Assembly: GCA_035582835.1 (NCBI GenBank)
Contig: JAYKAV010002628.1
Span: 501,530 to 565,529 of the forward strand
DNA from: Phoebastria nigripes
Lineage: Eukaryota; Chordata; Aves; Procellariiformes; Diomedeidae
Direction: 5' to 3'
Length of the DNA: 64,000 nucleotides
Under the pieces are notes generated by a model. That model had not been told where the DNA came from and made no database searches. It saw nothing but the letters and a program-made list of their open reading frames with translations. Shown here one piece after another: positions 1-10,697 of the stretch. Both the position numbers and the translations under genes were made by a program. Numbering within the stretch: position 1 is the stretch's first letter; every line of letters begins with the position of its first letter.

Positions 1-345
1 GGGTGGGTGCTGGAGGTGGGTGCTGGGTGCATGGAGTGGATTCTGGGTGCATGGGGTGGGTGCATAGGTGGGTGCTGGAGGTGGGTGTTGGGTGCATGGG
101 ATAGGTGCATGGGGTGGATGCTGGGGATGGGTGCTTGTGGTGGGTGCATAAGTGGATGCTGGAGGTGTGAGGGGGTGGCGGGGGCAGGTGCCTGAGGTGG
201 GGGCATGGGACGGGTGAGAGGGCAGGTGCTGGAGGTGGTGAGGGGGTGCGTGCATAGGATGGGAGCCTGAGATGGGTGCTGGAGGTGGGTGAGAGGGTTG
301 GGTGCTGGAAGTGAGTGCATGGGGTGGGTGCTGGAGGCGGGTGAG
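1..345. repeat. G-rich minisatellite (GGTGGGTGCTGGA-like units)
   Basis: The first 345 bases are imperfect tandem units built from GGTGGGTGCTGGA and GTGCATGGGGTGG, about 12-26 bases each. They are strongly G-rich on the + strand. The array runs off the window start, so its full length is unknown. Reading frames across it are repeat artefacts. Confidence 0.85.
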
Positions 346-3110
346 TGAGGGCCGGAGGCAGCCAGGCCCTGCCAGGAGGTGAGGGCAAGACCTCTTCACA
401 GCTGGTGGGACAGTGACAGGAGGGACAAGAGGCCACACAGCCTAGGTCAGTGCAAAGAAGCTTTTTGTCCCCCACCCTGACCTGCACAGCCCCTCAACGG
501 CTGCTCCCAGTGCCTGGCCACAGCATGGAGTGACACGGAGAAATGGAGGCATGAGGGAGAGGGAAACCGAAGGCCCTAAATTGCATCTCCCACTCCAGAA
601 ACTGCAACGCTGTTCTGCACTGTGTGTTTTGCCATGCACACATGGGGCTGGCAAACAGCCCCCGATGTCTGTGCAGGGGCAGAGCATCCCTCCCCCAGGG
701 GTGACTGCCACGACGGGCTCATCCCAGGGCCCTGAGGATGCTCCACCACCTAAAACATCTCCAGCAGATGAATGCCAGCTCTATATAGCTAATGGTCACT
801 TTTGGGGGGGGGGTTACTGCCATGCTGGTTTTCTCCCCCAGATGATGCCCAAAGCAGTGGAGCGGATGCCTGGGGACAAGGACATGTGGCAGCCCTCAGG
901 GAAAGCAAAGCTGGAGTTGTCTGAGCTCTGCTGCAGAGCGCAGGGTGTGGGGGTGCCCGGCCATCAATCATTTAGTGCTGTTAATTTTTAATGTGTAAAA
1001 ATCTCTTTAAGTAAGGAGCCTGGTGCAGAGCAAGGCTGATGATTAATTCAGGGAGTGACGCATGGAGGCGAGCACCGGGCCAGGCCACAACATGCAGGGG
1101 GTCCTGCTGCTGGGGACCGGCCACGAAGCAAGCGAGGAGGCTGGGAAGGGATGGACCTCCCGCAGGGCTGGTGTCACAGGGTCGCAGATCAGCGATGCTG
1201 CAGTGGCACTTACCAGTGTCCACCCTGGGACTGGTGGATATTCCTGCCGCAGCCACGGAGGTGTCGCATGTGCCCCTGTTGGAGTATTTTGAGGGGTTAT
1301 GAAGCCGGGAGCTGCTCAGACCAGGGTCTCCCCGTTCCGGTGATGCCGCTGTTGGTGTCAGAGGCTGAGGGCTCTGGCAGCTCCTCCATGCTGGCCTCCC
1401 CTCAGAGCCCTCACCCCATTTCCAGCCTGCAGTTGTGTGCCAGTAAATGCACGAATGAATAATAGTATCAGGAATAATGCGCTGCTGGTGGAGGTGGCCG
1501 GTCTCACTGCACACACTGCACCTCCTCACCCCCCTCATCCCCCACAGTGGGGTGAGAAGACCCCAACCCTCCCACTGTGGCCTTGGAGAAGACGAGCCAA
1601 ATCAAGAGACCATTACTGGGGTACAAGATAACCAGAGAATAACCCATAAATAGCAGGAAGATGGGGAGAAAAAACATTGACCGAGGGCATCTTGCTCCAG
1701 CAAATGGCCCGGCCACACCGCTCGTGCCCGGCCACAGCACAACGCAAGGGCCGGGCCAATGCAGCCGTCGGAAACTGGCTGCAAAGCCCCAGCTGTCGAG
1801 CACCTGGCAGGTTCAGGCATGACGGGAGAAGATCGGAGTGCGTTAAACCCGGCTGAGTCACCCCCTCCCACAGCTCCCACATCCCGCCAGCATCCCCCGG
1901 AGCTCCACCAAAACTCTCCCTTTTCAGCCGTGGCCGGATCCCGGCAGCACAGGGTTGTCCCCGGGGAGCTGTGCCGGTGGAAGGGCACGCGTGGCGATGC
2001 TCAAACGCAGCTGCTGCCTTTCAGAAGTAGGTGGAGAAAGTATTATTATGTATCTATGTTATTGAAAACTGCATTTCTCCAACAGCTTTTTGAGCCTCCA
2101 GGCTTTAACTTCAAGTACTTGGGGAGCTGGGACCGGCATTCCTACCTTCTAGTTAAAAGGCATTAATTGGGGATGTCTCATTTGAGGGGCAGGAATGGGA
2201 TCTACCCCACAGGGAGCCCTTGCAGGTATTTTTAGCTTTGATGAGTGCTGGCAACAGAGCAGTGAGGGATTTTTCCAGCGTCTTACGTGCCGCTTGTGAA
2301 CCACATCGGTACAACCATGGCGCAGGGACAGCCGGCCCCGCGCGTGGCTTTGGGGGAGGACCAGCAGCAAGAAGAGCAATGGTGATAATCAAAGTCACAT
2401 TGGGAAACACCGTGGCATCCAGGACCCCAGTAAAAAGCACTGATGCTCTGCTTTGGCTCTGAGGTTTTTGTGGACAAGGCCTCTGCAAACATGGCCCATG
2501 GTCAGGCAGGAGGGAAGCAGGGAGGGGAGCCCACAGAAACCTGCCACTCCGCACGAACGCAAAGAAATCAAGTGGATTTGTAAGTCCCCAAATTCCACAT
2601 GTGCTGCAGAGGAAGGAGTGATAATGGAAGGGCTCCGCTTTCGGGAAGGCGAGTTTAAATAATTAAGAGGAATAGTGAGGTGGAAACGAATGTGCAGAAG
2701 GTTTGGGGCTCCCTGGAAGGAAGCGGAGATGAAAGGAACGGCCTTGCTACAATATTCATAAAGCTCTGAAGGCAACCGCACAAGTGCCTGGAAGAAGGGT
2801 TATTGTGTGAGCTTGTCTCCTCTGGAGACCCCGGCCGGGCGGCCAGTGCAGGCGTGGGAGGACGTGGCCGGCCCCAGGGTGCTCGGAGTGTTTAGGGGGT
2901 AGCAGTTCTCGTGGCTCTTTGCTAACAGTGCCACATGCGGGAGGATGCCTCAATCCAGCCCAGCCCCAGGCAATCAGGGGACTTGTGCCCTCCCCCAGCC
3001 CCTTTCCCTGTATTATGGATTTTATTTATTCCTTTTCCTTCACCAGGGATGAGGAGCTGGGAAAGTCTGCGTGGGAATGGGTCAAACCCTAAAATTTTTT
3101 GGTGGACTGA
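346..3110. other. Gene-free GC-rich DNA with AT-rich islands
   Basis: No exon-like open frame with convincing splice sites is visible on either strand. AT-rich islands with TAAT cores lie near 975-1060 (GATGATTAATTC), 2035-2170 (including the 10-bp palindrome CAAGTACTTG at 2117-2126, an NKX2-like core) and 2640-2765. A G-run sits at about 803-811. The islands could be regulatory; this is inference from composition only. Confidence 0.5.
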
Positions 3111-3114
3111 CAGC

Positions 3115-3378
3115 TGGGACACCAGTGCCTCGTGCACTGGTACTGGTATGGGGTATTTGTGCTGGAGATGGTGTTGGGCATCAGTGCTTTGATGCTGGGG
3201 GTCAGCATTGGGTATTGATACTGGTACTGAGGATTGGTACTGGGAATGGTACTGGGTATTGATCCTAAGTCTTGGTCCTGGTACTGGGAATGAGCATTTG
3301 GTGTTGGTCCTTGTACTGGGTATGGGGTGCTGGTCCTGGTACGGGGTATGGGGTGCTGGTACTGGGTGTTGATAGTGG
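3115..3378. repeat. TACTGG-type minisatellite
   Basis: Degenerate tandem units of the form TACTGGGTATTGG or GGTACTGGGAATG, with a basic step of 6 bases and higher units of about 12-24 bases, fill this stretch. The open frames here on the minus strand are rich in Tyr, Gln and Pro, as expected from the repeat, and are not protein evidence. Confidence 0.85.
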
Positions 3379-6300
3379 TACTTGCCTTTGGTTTGCCAGG
3401 TCTGTACATCCAACGTTGCTCCGGTGCCTTGTGCTTGCAAAACCTTGGCAACATCCCGCTGTCCCCCAGGCCAGACACGGCTGCGCTGTGCGGGGAACAC
3501 CGTCCCCCTGTGCAGCCTCCAAACCCTGGGATCCTGCACGGGCAGATGCAGCTTCTGGGCAGTCGGGACTGCTTCTCGGGAGATCACACTTCATTTTAAC
3601 ATTGTCCACCTTGGACTTCCACTAGCATGTTGCCAAGAACTGGGTGCATTTTCCACCTCCGGTGCATCCCTGGTGTCCTGGTGTGAGCTGCTCGTCCCAT
3701 CCCAGGTGGGAAGAGGGGTCCCCGGTCCTGCCCCTGTGTGACCCCCCGTTCCTGACACCCCAAGGGAAGGGTCTCTCCCAAGACCAAAGGAACTGGCCCC
3801 AGCCTGAGCTTTCTGATGTGAGTCTTCCATAGCAGTGGGGAAATGCTGCAGAAACTCCAGTCCTCAGTCCAGGACTCGTGGAAGTGTCGCCTAACAAACC
3901 AGGAGCGATTCACCAGCAGATAGCATTGGGAAGGAGGGTGAGTCTGCCCTGGGAGCTGGGGATGCTCCCTGGAGGGTATCGGGAAGCTCAGGGATGCCTC
4001 TTTGAGCACAGCCTGTTGCTACCACCCCAGATACGTACAGTTTTGCTGCTTATTTTCACTCCCTCCAATCAAGCTGAGAATTTCTCCAGGCAGTATTGAC
4101 AAAACTCCCCAAATCTGGTGCTTTCCTTGCTCAGAAACAGGGGTAGGAGCTTGTGCAAACCACAAAGAGCTGATGTCTCTTGCGTTTCTTCTTTCCATGC
4201 ATTCCCCATGTTTGGGGGGGGCTTGGTTGGCAGAGCAGAGCACGAAGCAGAGCCATGAACATCTGGAACATTTTTTAGATAGAAGAACCTAATGTGCCTG
4301 GCCTTTTTTGGCTGCTAACTCATTGGTGAGCCCAGGCTTCGGTTCCTGAGGGATTTCCATTCCCAGCATTGCCATGGGACGCTGCACCAGCAAACGGCTG
4401 GTGTAGTTGTGTCTACTCTCTGGGCTGATCATCTCCAGCATGCAGCTCTGGGGCTCAGCAGACGCTGCTCCAAGCATGCCGCGGCTGGTCCCAATCTTGC
4501 AGTGCACACACGTGCTTGATGTGAAGTGAGTGAGTAATAGCTGTTATCCAAAGCGCTCGTGCCTGTGCATGGCTTTAACTGTGCTGTCCTTGGGCCCTAA
4601 ATGCTCAATAAATGCCTTTGGAAAATGCATGCTTTTCAAATGCGTGCTTGTCTAGAGTTGCATTTTTTCAGAGGAAATCCAAGTAAGCTGCTGCCTTTTC
4701 TTCCCAGTGGGCAGAGGAGGGTTTTTGCCTGGTTTGAGGTGCCTGCAGACATTTATCACTGTGTTAATGTGAAGTCTGGCACGCTTCACCGTGGCCACTG
4801 GCACAGAAAATCCACTCCCTCCCTGGCGGGTGCATGCTCGCTCTCCGCTCGCTGGGCTCTGCTCCGCACCAGCCCATCGTCATCTTGCTCGGTCACTAGC
4901 CACCCCACATCATGCAAAAGACCTGTCAAATCNTTTAGTTGCTGCTACGGTTACAAAATCCCATGGAGTTTCCACAGGAGAGGCACGGCAGAGCCTGCAG
5001 ATGGGCTGTCAGCAATGATGGGGGATGCAGATACAGCAAAAAGTGGCCCGATGGCGCAGTGTGCAGCCCATTTTCCTCTCCCTCCCCAAGCCAGGCTTTG
5101 CTTCATGGGTGATTGTGGGTGGTTCAAGGCAGCAGGAACCTCCTTCATGCCATGGGGAGTGATGAGATGCCGTGAGATGTGGGGGCAGCCGGGAGTAACG
5201 GGAGCTGCTGGCCCAGGACAATGCAAGGACACACGTGCAGGACAAGCTGCCAGGGTCTTGCAGAATTTTTCAGGGACCAGTGGCAAACTCTGGGCTAAAG
5301 GGGGATCTCTGCTGAGACTGGGAATGTGAGGAGGAGGGGGGAGAGCAAAGCAACTGCTGCCCTGGGAGTGGGCAGTGGGATTAGTGATGCTGGAGAGGCA
5401 GAAGGGCTGTGGCATGAAGACATCCCTGGTTTTCCCCAACCCCTGTGGCTGCCTGCAGCATGATGGGGAGCTCTGCCGGGCCTGGGNGAGCAACCGCGCT
5501 GCACCCTGAGGAGTGCAGCCTTCGGCCTCATGGCTCCGGCGTGTCCGAGCCCGGCCGCGGGGGCTGCTCAGCACGGGGGGGTGCTCTGCAATATGGCTTT
5601 CTGGGCTCCATCACCATGGAGATGGTTATTAATGGGGTGGGCTGCTAATGAGGTTCCTGGGCACTTGCTTACCCTCCTCCGGCTGTGACTCGGTGGAGAG
5701 GCTGTGTGTGGTGCAGCCGGCAGCGGGCTTGGGACTGCCCCTGCCTCTCCCCATGTCCCAAAGCCCCTGGGGACAGGAGTCCCCNGTGTCCCAGGGCACC
5801 CTGGCAGGGCAAAGGCAGACTGGGTTTGCACGAGCTGGGGCCATCCTCCTCCTCTCTGCCCTCGGTGGGGGAGCTGACGGGGCGATGCCGATGGCACAAG
5901 GAGCGTTGTCACACCAGGGGACAGAGGGGCACCGCACAGTGCCCCATGCTCAACCTGCCACATTACCGGGGCACAGCCAATGTGGACTCCCCCAAATTCA
6001 CACCCTTCTCCTCCAAATCTCCTGGCTGGGGAGTGGACCTGGCGGGGAGGATCCTGGAGGGGGTCCACATGCATCCATGGTTCAGAGCCCTGTCCCAGGG
6101 CAGGGGGTAAGGGATGTCCCAGGCACCCAGCTCCCCTTGCCCGGGAGCCAAGCCCCAGGGCCGAGGGTCCTGCCAGATAGGAAGCCCTGCCAGCTGCCTC
6201 CTGCCAGATTTCTGCTACCTGCCATGGCATTCAAGATAGCTGCAAAACATCCTGCATGCTGCTGGCAGCCTTCGGGTGGAAACAGCACACCCAAAGACTT

Positions 6301-6472
6301 TCCCTCCATTCAAACCAGGAAGCCAACCTTTCTTCTTGGGTTTATTGCTCTTGAANTTGGGCTCTTGAAGCTGTCCCTTGCCTTCCAGCAAGCTCCACTC
6401 ATATTAAACCATGACACTAAGATGTGCGCCCAGGGTGAAGTTGGAAGGAAAGCAACATACAGAACCCGAAAT
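3379..6472. other. Gene-free region
   Basis: GC-rich sequence with no supported gene. A cysteine-rich frame near 3400-3560 on the + strand lacks splice context and known domain spacing. Single n bases occur at 4933, 5487, 5785 and 6356. No tRNA-like fold or satellite was noticed. Confidence 0.5.
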
Positions 6473-6885
6473 ATAGAATCATAGAATCATTAAGGTTGGA
6501 AAAGACCTCTAAGATCGAGTCCAGCCGTTAACCCAACACCACCATGCCCACTAAACCATGTCCCTAAGTGCCTCATCTACACATCTTTTAAACACTTCCA
6601 GGCGTGGTGACTCCACCACTTCCCTGGGCAGCCTGTTCCAATGCTTAACCACTCTTTCAGTAAAGAAATTTTTCCTAATATACAATCTAAACCTCCCCTG
6701 GTGCAGCTTGAGGCCATTTCCTCTCATCCTATCACTAGTTACTTGGGAGAAGAGACTGACCCCCACCTCGCTACAACGACCTTTCAGGTAGTTGTAGAGC
6801 GCGATAAGGTCTCCTCTCAGCTTCCTTTTCTGCAGGCTAAACAACCCCAGTTCCCTCAGCCACTCCTCATGAGACTTGTTCTCTG
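6473..6885 (-). mobile_element. CR1 LINE, 5'-truncated, 3' end intact
   Basis: The + strand begins with the reverse complement of the CR1 3' end, two ATAGAATC octamer units followed by TAAGGTTGGAAAAGACC, so the element lies on the minus strand with its tail at 6473. Upstream of the tail a minus-strand frame (6844 down to 6551, 97 codons) reads as the C-terminal end of the CR1 ORF2 reverse transcriptase, with the typical family blocks [13 protein letters not shown] and ALRDMV. It has no internal stop. The 5' break is near 6885. Truncation at the 5' end is normal for CR1 insertion by target-primed reverse transcription. The copy cannot move on its own because the endonuclease and most of the reverse transcriptase are absent. 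Confidence 0.93.
6551..6844 (-). pseudogene. CR1 ORF2 reverse transcriptase C-terminal remnant
   Basis: Ninety-seven codons that match the extreme C-terminus of the CR1 non-LTR retrotransposon polyprotein, ending at the natural stop before the 3' UTR. The Met at its start is only the first Met in the fragment, not a real initiator. The catalytic reverse transcriptase and endonuclease domains are missing, so it is a dead fragment even though the frame is clean. Confidence 0.85.
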
Positions 6886-6899
6886 GGAAATAGCCTAAA

Positions 6900-6960
6900 A
6901 GTCCCCAGTAATTAAGTAGGGAAATGGTGTCAGCCTATTTATAGGAGCTTCTTGTAGCGG
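6900..6960. promoter_or_regulatory. AT-rich island with MEF2-type site
   Basis: Next to the CR1 copy, the 10-bp palindrome CTATTTATAG (6935-6944) is a perfect match to the MEF2 consensus YTAWWWWTAR, and a TAATTAAG homeodomain-like core lies about 25 bases before it. Function is inferred from motif only. Confidence 0.3.
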
Positions 6961-7919
6961 AGGCATTGTACTTGCTCCTCAGCCCTGGCAGGAGTGTCTG
7001 ATGCTGGGGGAAACAGCCTTAAACCTCCATTTCTGAAGGGCCTCCTACACCAGAGTGGGGCAGAGGCTGAACTCTGTGGTTTAGGGAAGGGTGACTCCAG
7101 GGGCACAGCTGAACCCAAGATGTTTAAGGGAGTATCAGGGCTTTTACCAAAGCCCGTGTTGGTCTTGGATGGTAAAACCCTTCCCATTGCTCTGGCCACG
7201 TCCCCAGCAAATGCTCTGTGCTTGGAGTAGGGATGGAGCCGGGCAGTGAGACACTCTGGCCAGGCTGCTTTTGGCCTCTCACCCCTGGGGGTGAGCAGAG
7301 CCGTGTCTCCATCATCCCCAGGGCAAGCGGGTCCTGGGCGATGCGATGGTGATGCCACCGTGCCCAGGGCCCTGCTGGCGTGGGGGTTTTGCAGACACTG
7401 TCCACGCTGGAGTGGGGCCGGACAGGGGTCTGTGCAGCAAGGGGAGCGAAGGATGGGGCTGCAAAAGCTGCTTAAGGGATTTGAATTCTTAATCCCCATT
7501 AGAAATTAATGTCCAAATCCCCGGAGTGGTGGCAAATCCCACCCCAGAAGTTCATTTTTCTTCAAAACAGAAAGAAACACAAGCTGCAGTGTGCAGTACC
7601 GGCAGCCCAGGAGTGGGGCTGGCCAGGGTCACCGCAGCCCCGGGCCACCCTCCATGGGGCACCCGCGGGCACTGTTTGGGGACAGCACCCTCATTTCCCC
7701 CCAGACATTGGGACATTTCCTCCCAAGCTGGCTGAGTATTTCAAAGCTCGGGGACACAGCTCACGATCTCGTCCCGGTTACCACTCTCCCCTCCCCGACT
7801 CAGCCCTTAGTGAGTCCCCAGCACCCCCCTCCCATATTTTGGGAAAATATTTTCCTCTTCTGCAAAGCAGTAGCTGGTGTGGAAAATGGCCGAGCTCTTG
7901 GGAATCTAGGCAGGTTGTA

Positions 7920-8260
7920 TTGCTTTGAAAGCAATTCCCATCTGACTTAGCAAAAGGCTAAGCTAATTTTACACATGACTGACTTTCACACCTTTAACAA
8001 GAAGCAGTTTCTTTCTCGATGAGCAGTGCATATGGCAGTTAAATTGATTATTCGTTGGACGAGTGAGAACACGCAGCACAGAAACTGTATTGGATACCCA
8101 AGGCATTGGAAAAGGGCTACAGAAGTACATTGAAAAGTGGGTTTTCTCCCCATGCAAATATGACTGAATATATCCAGACACACTGAGGCTCATTGACAAG
8201 GATCACAGCTTGTGCTAAAGNCAGTGAAAAAGTCAAGCTATAAATTAGTTTTAAAATCTG
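7920..8260. promoter_or_regulatory. AT-rich island with octamer motif, candidate enhancer
   Basis: About 340 bases of AT-rich, non-repetitive sequence inside GC-rich surroundings. It holds a perfect octamer ATGCAAAT (8152-8159), an E-box CATATG near 8029, a GATTATTCG core and TAAATTAG. The composition contrast and dense motif content resemble vertebrate conserved noncoding elements. Conservation cannot be tested here, and there is no coding potential. Confidence 0.35.
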
Positions 8261-9314
8261 GCTGTGGCTGGCCTTTCCCTGGCATTTCTGCCCTTTGAAA
8301 GCTTCAGCAGCAGCGTTTCATCCATCTGTATGTCTGCAGCTGCGGTGGTGTGCAGACACGGGACAGGGAGCACCCAGCTGCAGGCTGAACAGCGCTGGGA
8401 CAAACCCTGGGCAGAGGGGGCTGGATTCAGGCTGCGCTTTGCATTTCAATCCTTTCGCCTCCGATGGAAACCCCTGACATGGGGCATGGGGACTCACATT
8501 AACACCCCCCTAATGCTGCTTCTGGGCTGGGGGGGGTTGCAGGGGCTCTTGCTCGGAGGAGGACGGAACTGCATGACCTTTGCATGACAGTACCCTCCAC
8601 CATTTGGTCACTAATAGGGGCAAAAAGCTCAAAGCAATGGTCCTTGACCCTGCCGTGCTCATCGTCTCCCTTTGTATGATAAGGATTTCCATGCATTTCC
8701 ACTCATCTCTAAGAAAAGCCGCATCTCGGGCAGGGGACAGTGGGTGGTGAGAGAGGAAAGGGTTTGTCACAGTCCCACAAGCCCAATGGCCACGGGATGT
8801 CCCTGCCCGTCAGAGCAGGACCAGTCCCAGCACCAGGTCGGGATGCCTACAGCATTGTGCAACCAGGTTTGGAGACCCCAGGCAAGGATGGAGACAGCCC
8901 ACGGCTCTGGTGACCCATCCCAGGACTGTGTCTCCTCCNGGGAAGGAGATTTTTGGTGAGTCCCACCCAAACCCCATGAACAGCAGCCACTGCCCTGCGC
9001 NGCTGCATCACGGACAGGAGTTTGTCCCCATCAACCCTAGGCTGGATGGAGACCGAATCCCCGTGGCACGGCCCCGTGCTCCCAGAGGCTCAAGGGGTTT
9101 TTGCATCTGCCCGTTTCCAGCAAGCTGCATGGGAACGGGCTCTTTGCCATTATCCCAGCCCGGTCCTGGGGTCGTGGGTCCTGCTGGCAGAGGTCCTGCC
9201 TGGACCTTGGCAGCGCATCCCTGGACCTTGGCAGCGCAGGAGTTTTGCTGTAATTTCCTTGCACAGGCAGTAATCATAACGAACATCCTCGCCGCGAGGG
9301 AGCACGGAGGGAGC

Positions 9315-9365
9315 CAGGCACTGTCAGTTTGAATGACATTTTAATTCAGGTTAATTAAAGGGTTC
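9315..9365. promoter_or_regulatory. TAAT-rich island, candidate homeodomain site cluster
   Basis: A short island with CATTTTAATTCAGG followed directly by TTAATTAAAGGG, flanked on both sides by GC-rich DNA. Homeodomain binding is inferred from the TAATTA cores only. Confidence 0.25.
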
Positions 9366-9925
9366 AGGCAAGAACAAACAAGCAGACAGTCTCCTCGAAG
9401 CAGGCGACAGCAGATCTGAACCCGAGCTGACAATCGCCCGCGGGAGGCAGCCGATCCCTGGGTTCTGAAGNGGGGAACGCTCTGCTTGCAGCTGCACGGG
9501 GCGCAAACCCGATGTGTCCTATGTGGGTGCCCAGAGCATCACCCTGAGACCCCAAACCACTTCGCAGTGGGGAGGGAAAGGTCCCAGGTCAGCCCAGGAC
9601 CTGGTGGGTGCCCAAACCACTGGGCCAGNGAGGTGTTTCTTCAGGACACGTCTTCGTGGGGTGTCACCCGACGGCTGGGTGCTGTGTGGGTGCCCCCCAC
9701 CTCTGCTGCATCATGTCTGGGGTGAGTGACTGGGCTGAGCCCCAAATTTTTAATGAGACATGATGTGGATTTGCTCTGAAAGGCCAGCGGCTGGAGCTCA
9801 GGACCAGACGCACTTTCCAGGCTGAGACAACCTCCACGGAGGTTGGCTTTCTGCGTGCTGGGCTCCCAGCATCTGCCTCGACAGAGCTGGCTTGTGCCAA
9901 CCCACCTGTTGGCACACCCGCCTCC

Positions 9926-9964
9926 AAAGTTTAGGACAAGCCCTGAAGGATTGTCCTAAATTTT
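9926..9964. other. Inverted repeat (hairpin, 14-bp arms, one mismatch)
   Basis: Arms 9926-9939 and 9951-9964, core TTTAGGACAA and TTGTCCTAAA, pair perfectly over ten bases and extend by a G/T position and three A-T pairs. The loop is 11 bases. It is not part of a recognised repeat. Confidence 0.7.
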
Positions 9965-10069
9965 AGCAGAAGGCAGGATCCAGTACCTGGGCAGGGTTTT
10001 CTTGTGCAGCAGCACGGGGGTCTGGCTGGGATGGAGAAGGATGCCTGGGGCCACTCGCGGAGGCTCTGT

Positions 10070-10275
10070 GTGCTGAGTGTGAATTATTTCTTCTTTTCAC
10101 TGTAAAACCGTGCTTCTGAGGGATGCNTTCATGAAATATAAATGTGAGACCTGCTTTAAGCAGGCAGAGCCTGGAGATGAACGGCGGGTCTGCGCAGGCG
10201 GCAGCACGCAGCCTTTCATTTCCCAGCTGCAATTAATAATTTATGATTTTCATAACACGAACTGTGATCTGGGAG
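10070..10275. promoter_or_regulatory. AT-rich island, candidate noncoding element
   Basis: Contains GAATTATTTCTTCTTTTC at the left and CTGCAATTAATAATTTATG at the right, separated by mixed sequence with one n (10127). The right half, about 10220-10260, is the more striking, with overlapping TAAT cores. Candidate enhancer by composition only. Confidence 0.28.
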
Positions 10276-10434
10276 CCCAAAATGCCCTGGGGGCTGGCAG
10301 GGCTCCCCCACAGCACGCTGCCACCAGCACTTCACCCTCACCAACAGGCACTGTCCCCATAGCCACCCACACAGTGCTGTGCAGGATCCGGCCACAGCTT
10401 GCCATCATTGCCAGGATCTGGGTCTGGTCCCCAG

Positions 10435-10697
10435 TGAGGATGGCTGGCATTGGTTGGCAATGGGCGGTCATGGGTTAGCGATGGGTTGGTGGGTGGTGAT
10501 GGTTTAGTGATGGATGGTGACAGCTGCTGGCGATGGGTTAGTGATGGGTTGGTAGCGGGTGGCAATGGGTGGTGATGGGTTGGTGATGGTGGCGATGGGT
10601 TAGTGATGGGTTGGCAGATGGGTTGGGGATGGGTGGCAATTGGTGGTGAGGGGTTGGTGATGGGTGGCAATAGGTTGGTGATGGTTGGTGATGGTAC
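10435..10697. repeat. GATGGGTTGGT-type minisatellite
   Basis: Imperfect tandem units such as GATGGGTTGGT, GATGGGTGGCAAT and GGGTTAGTGATGG, about 11-13 bases, cover this stretch. On the minus strand they give the low-complexity Pro/Ser/Thr/His frames seen here. Confidence 0.85.

Larger units (their letters stand above)
6961..10434. other. Gene-free region with regulatory-looking islands
   Basis: No supported gene. It contains an unusually long AT-rich island (7920-8260), a smaller one at 9315-9365, a 22-bp direct duplication around 9203-9245, a strong hairpin (9926-9964) and an AT-rich island at 10070-10275. The rest is GC-rich unique sequence with scattered single n bases. Confidence 0.5.

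Noticed and set aside
3382..3741. Cysteine-rich + frame
   Set aside because: Cysteine spacing fits no family I know, it overlaps a minisatellite edge, and there is no splice support.
9203..9245. 22-bp direct duplication (CCTGGACCTTGGCAGCGCA twice)
   Set aside because: Real, but only two copies with no flanking element; ordinary slippage.
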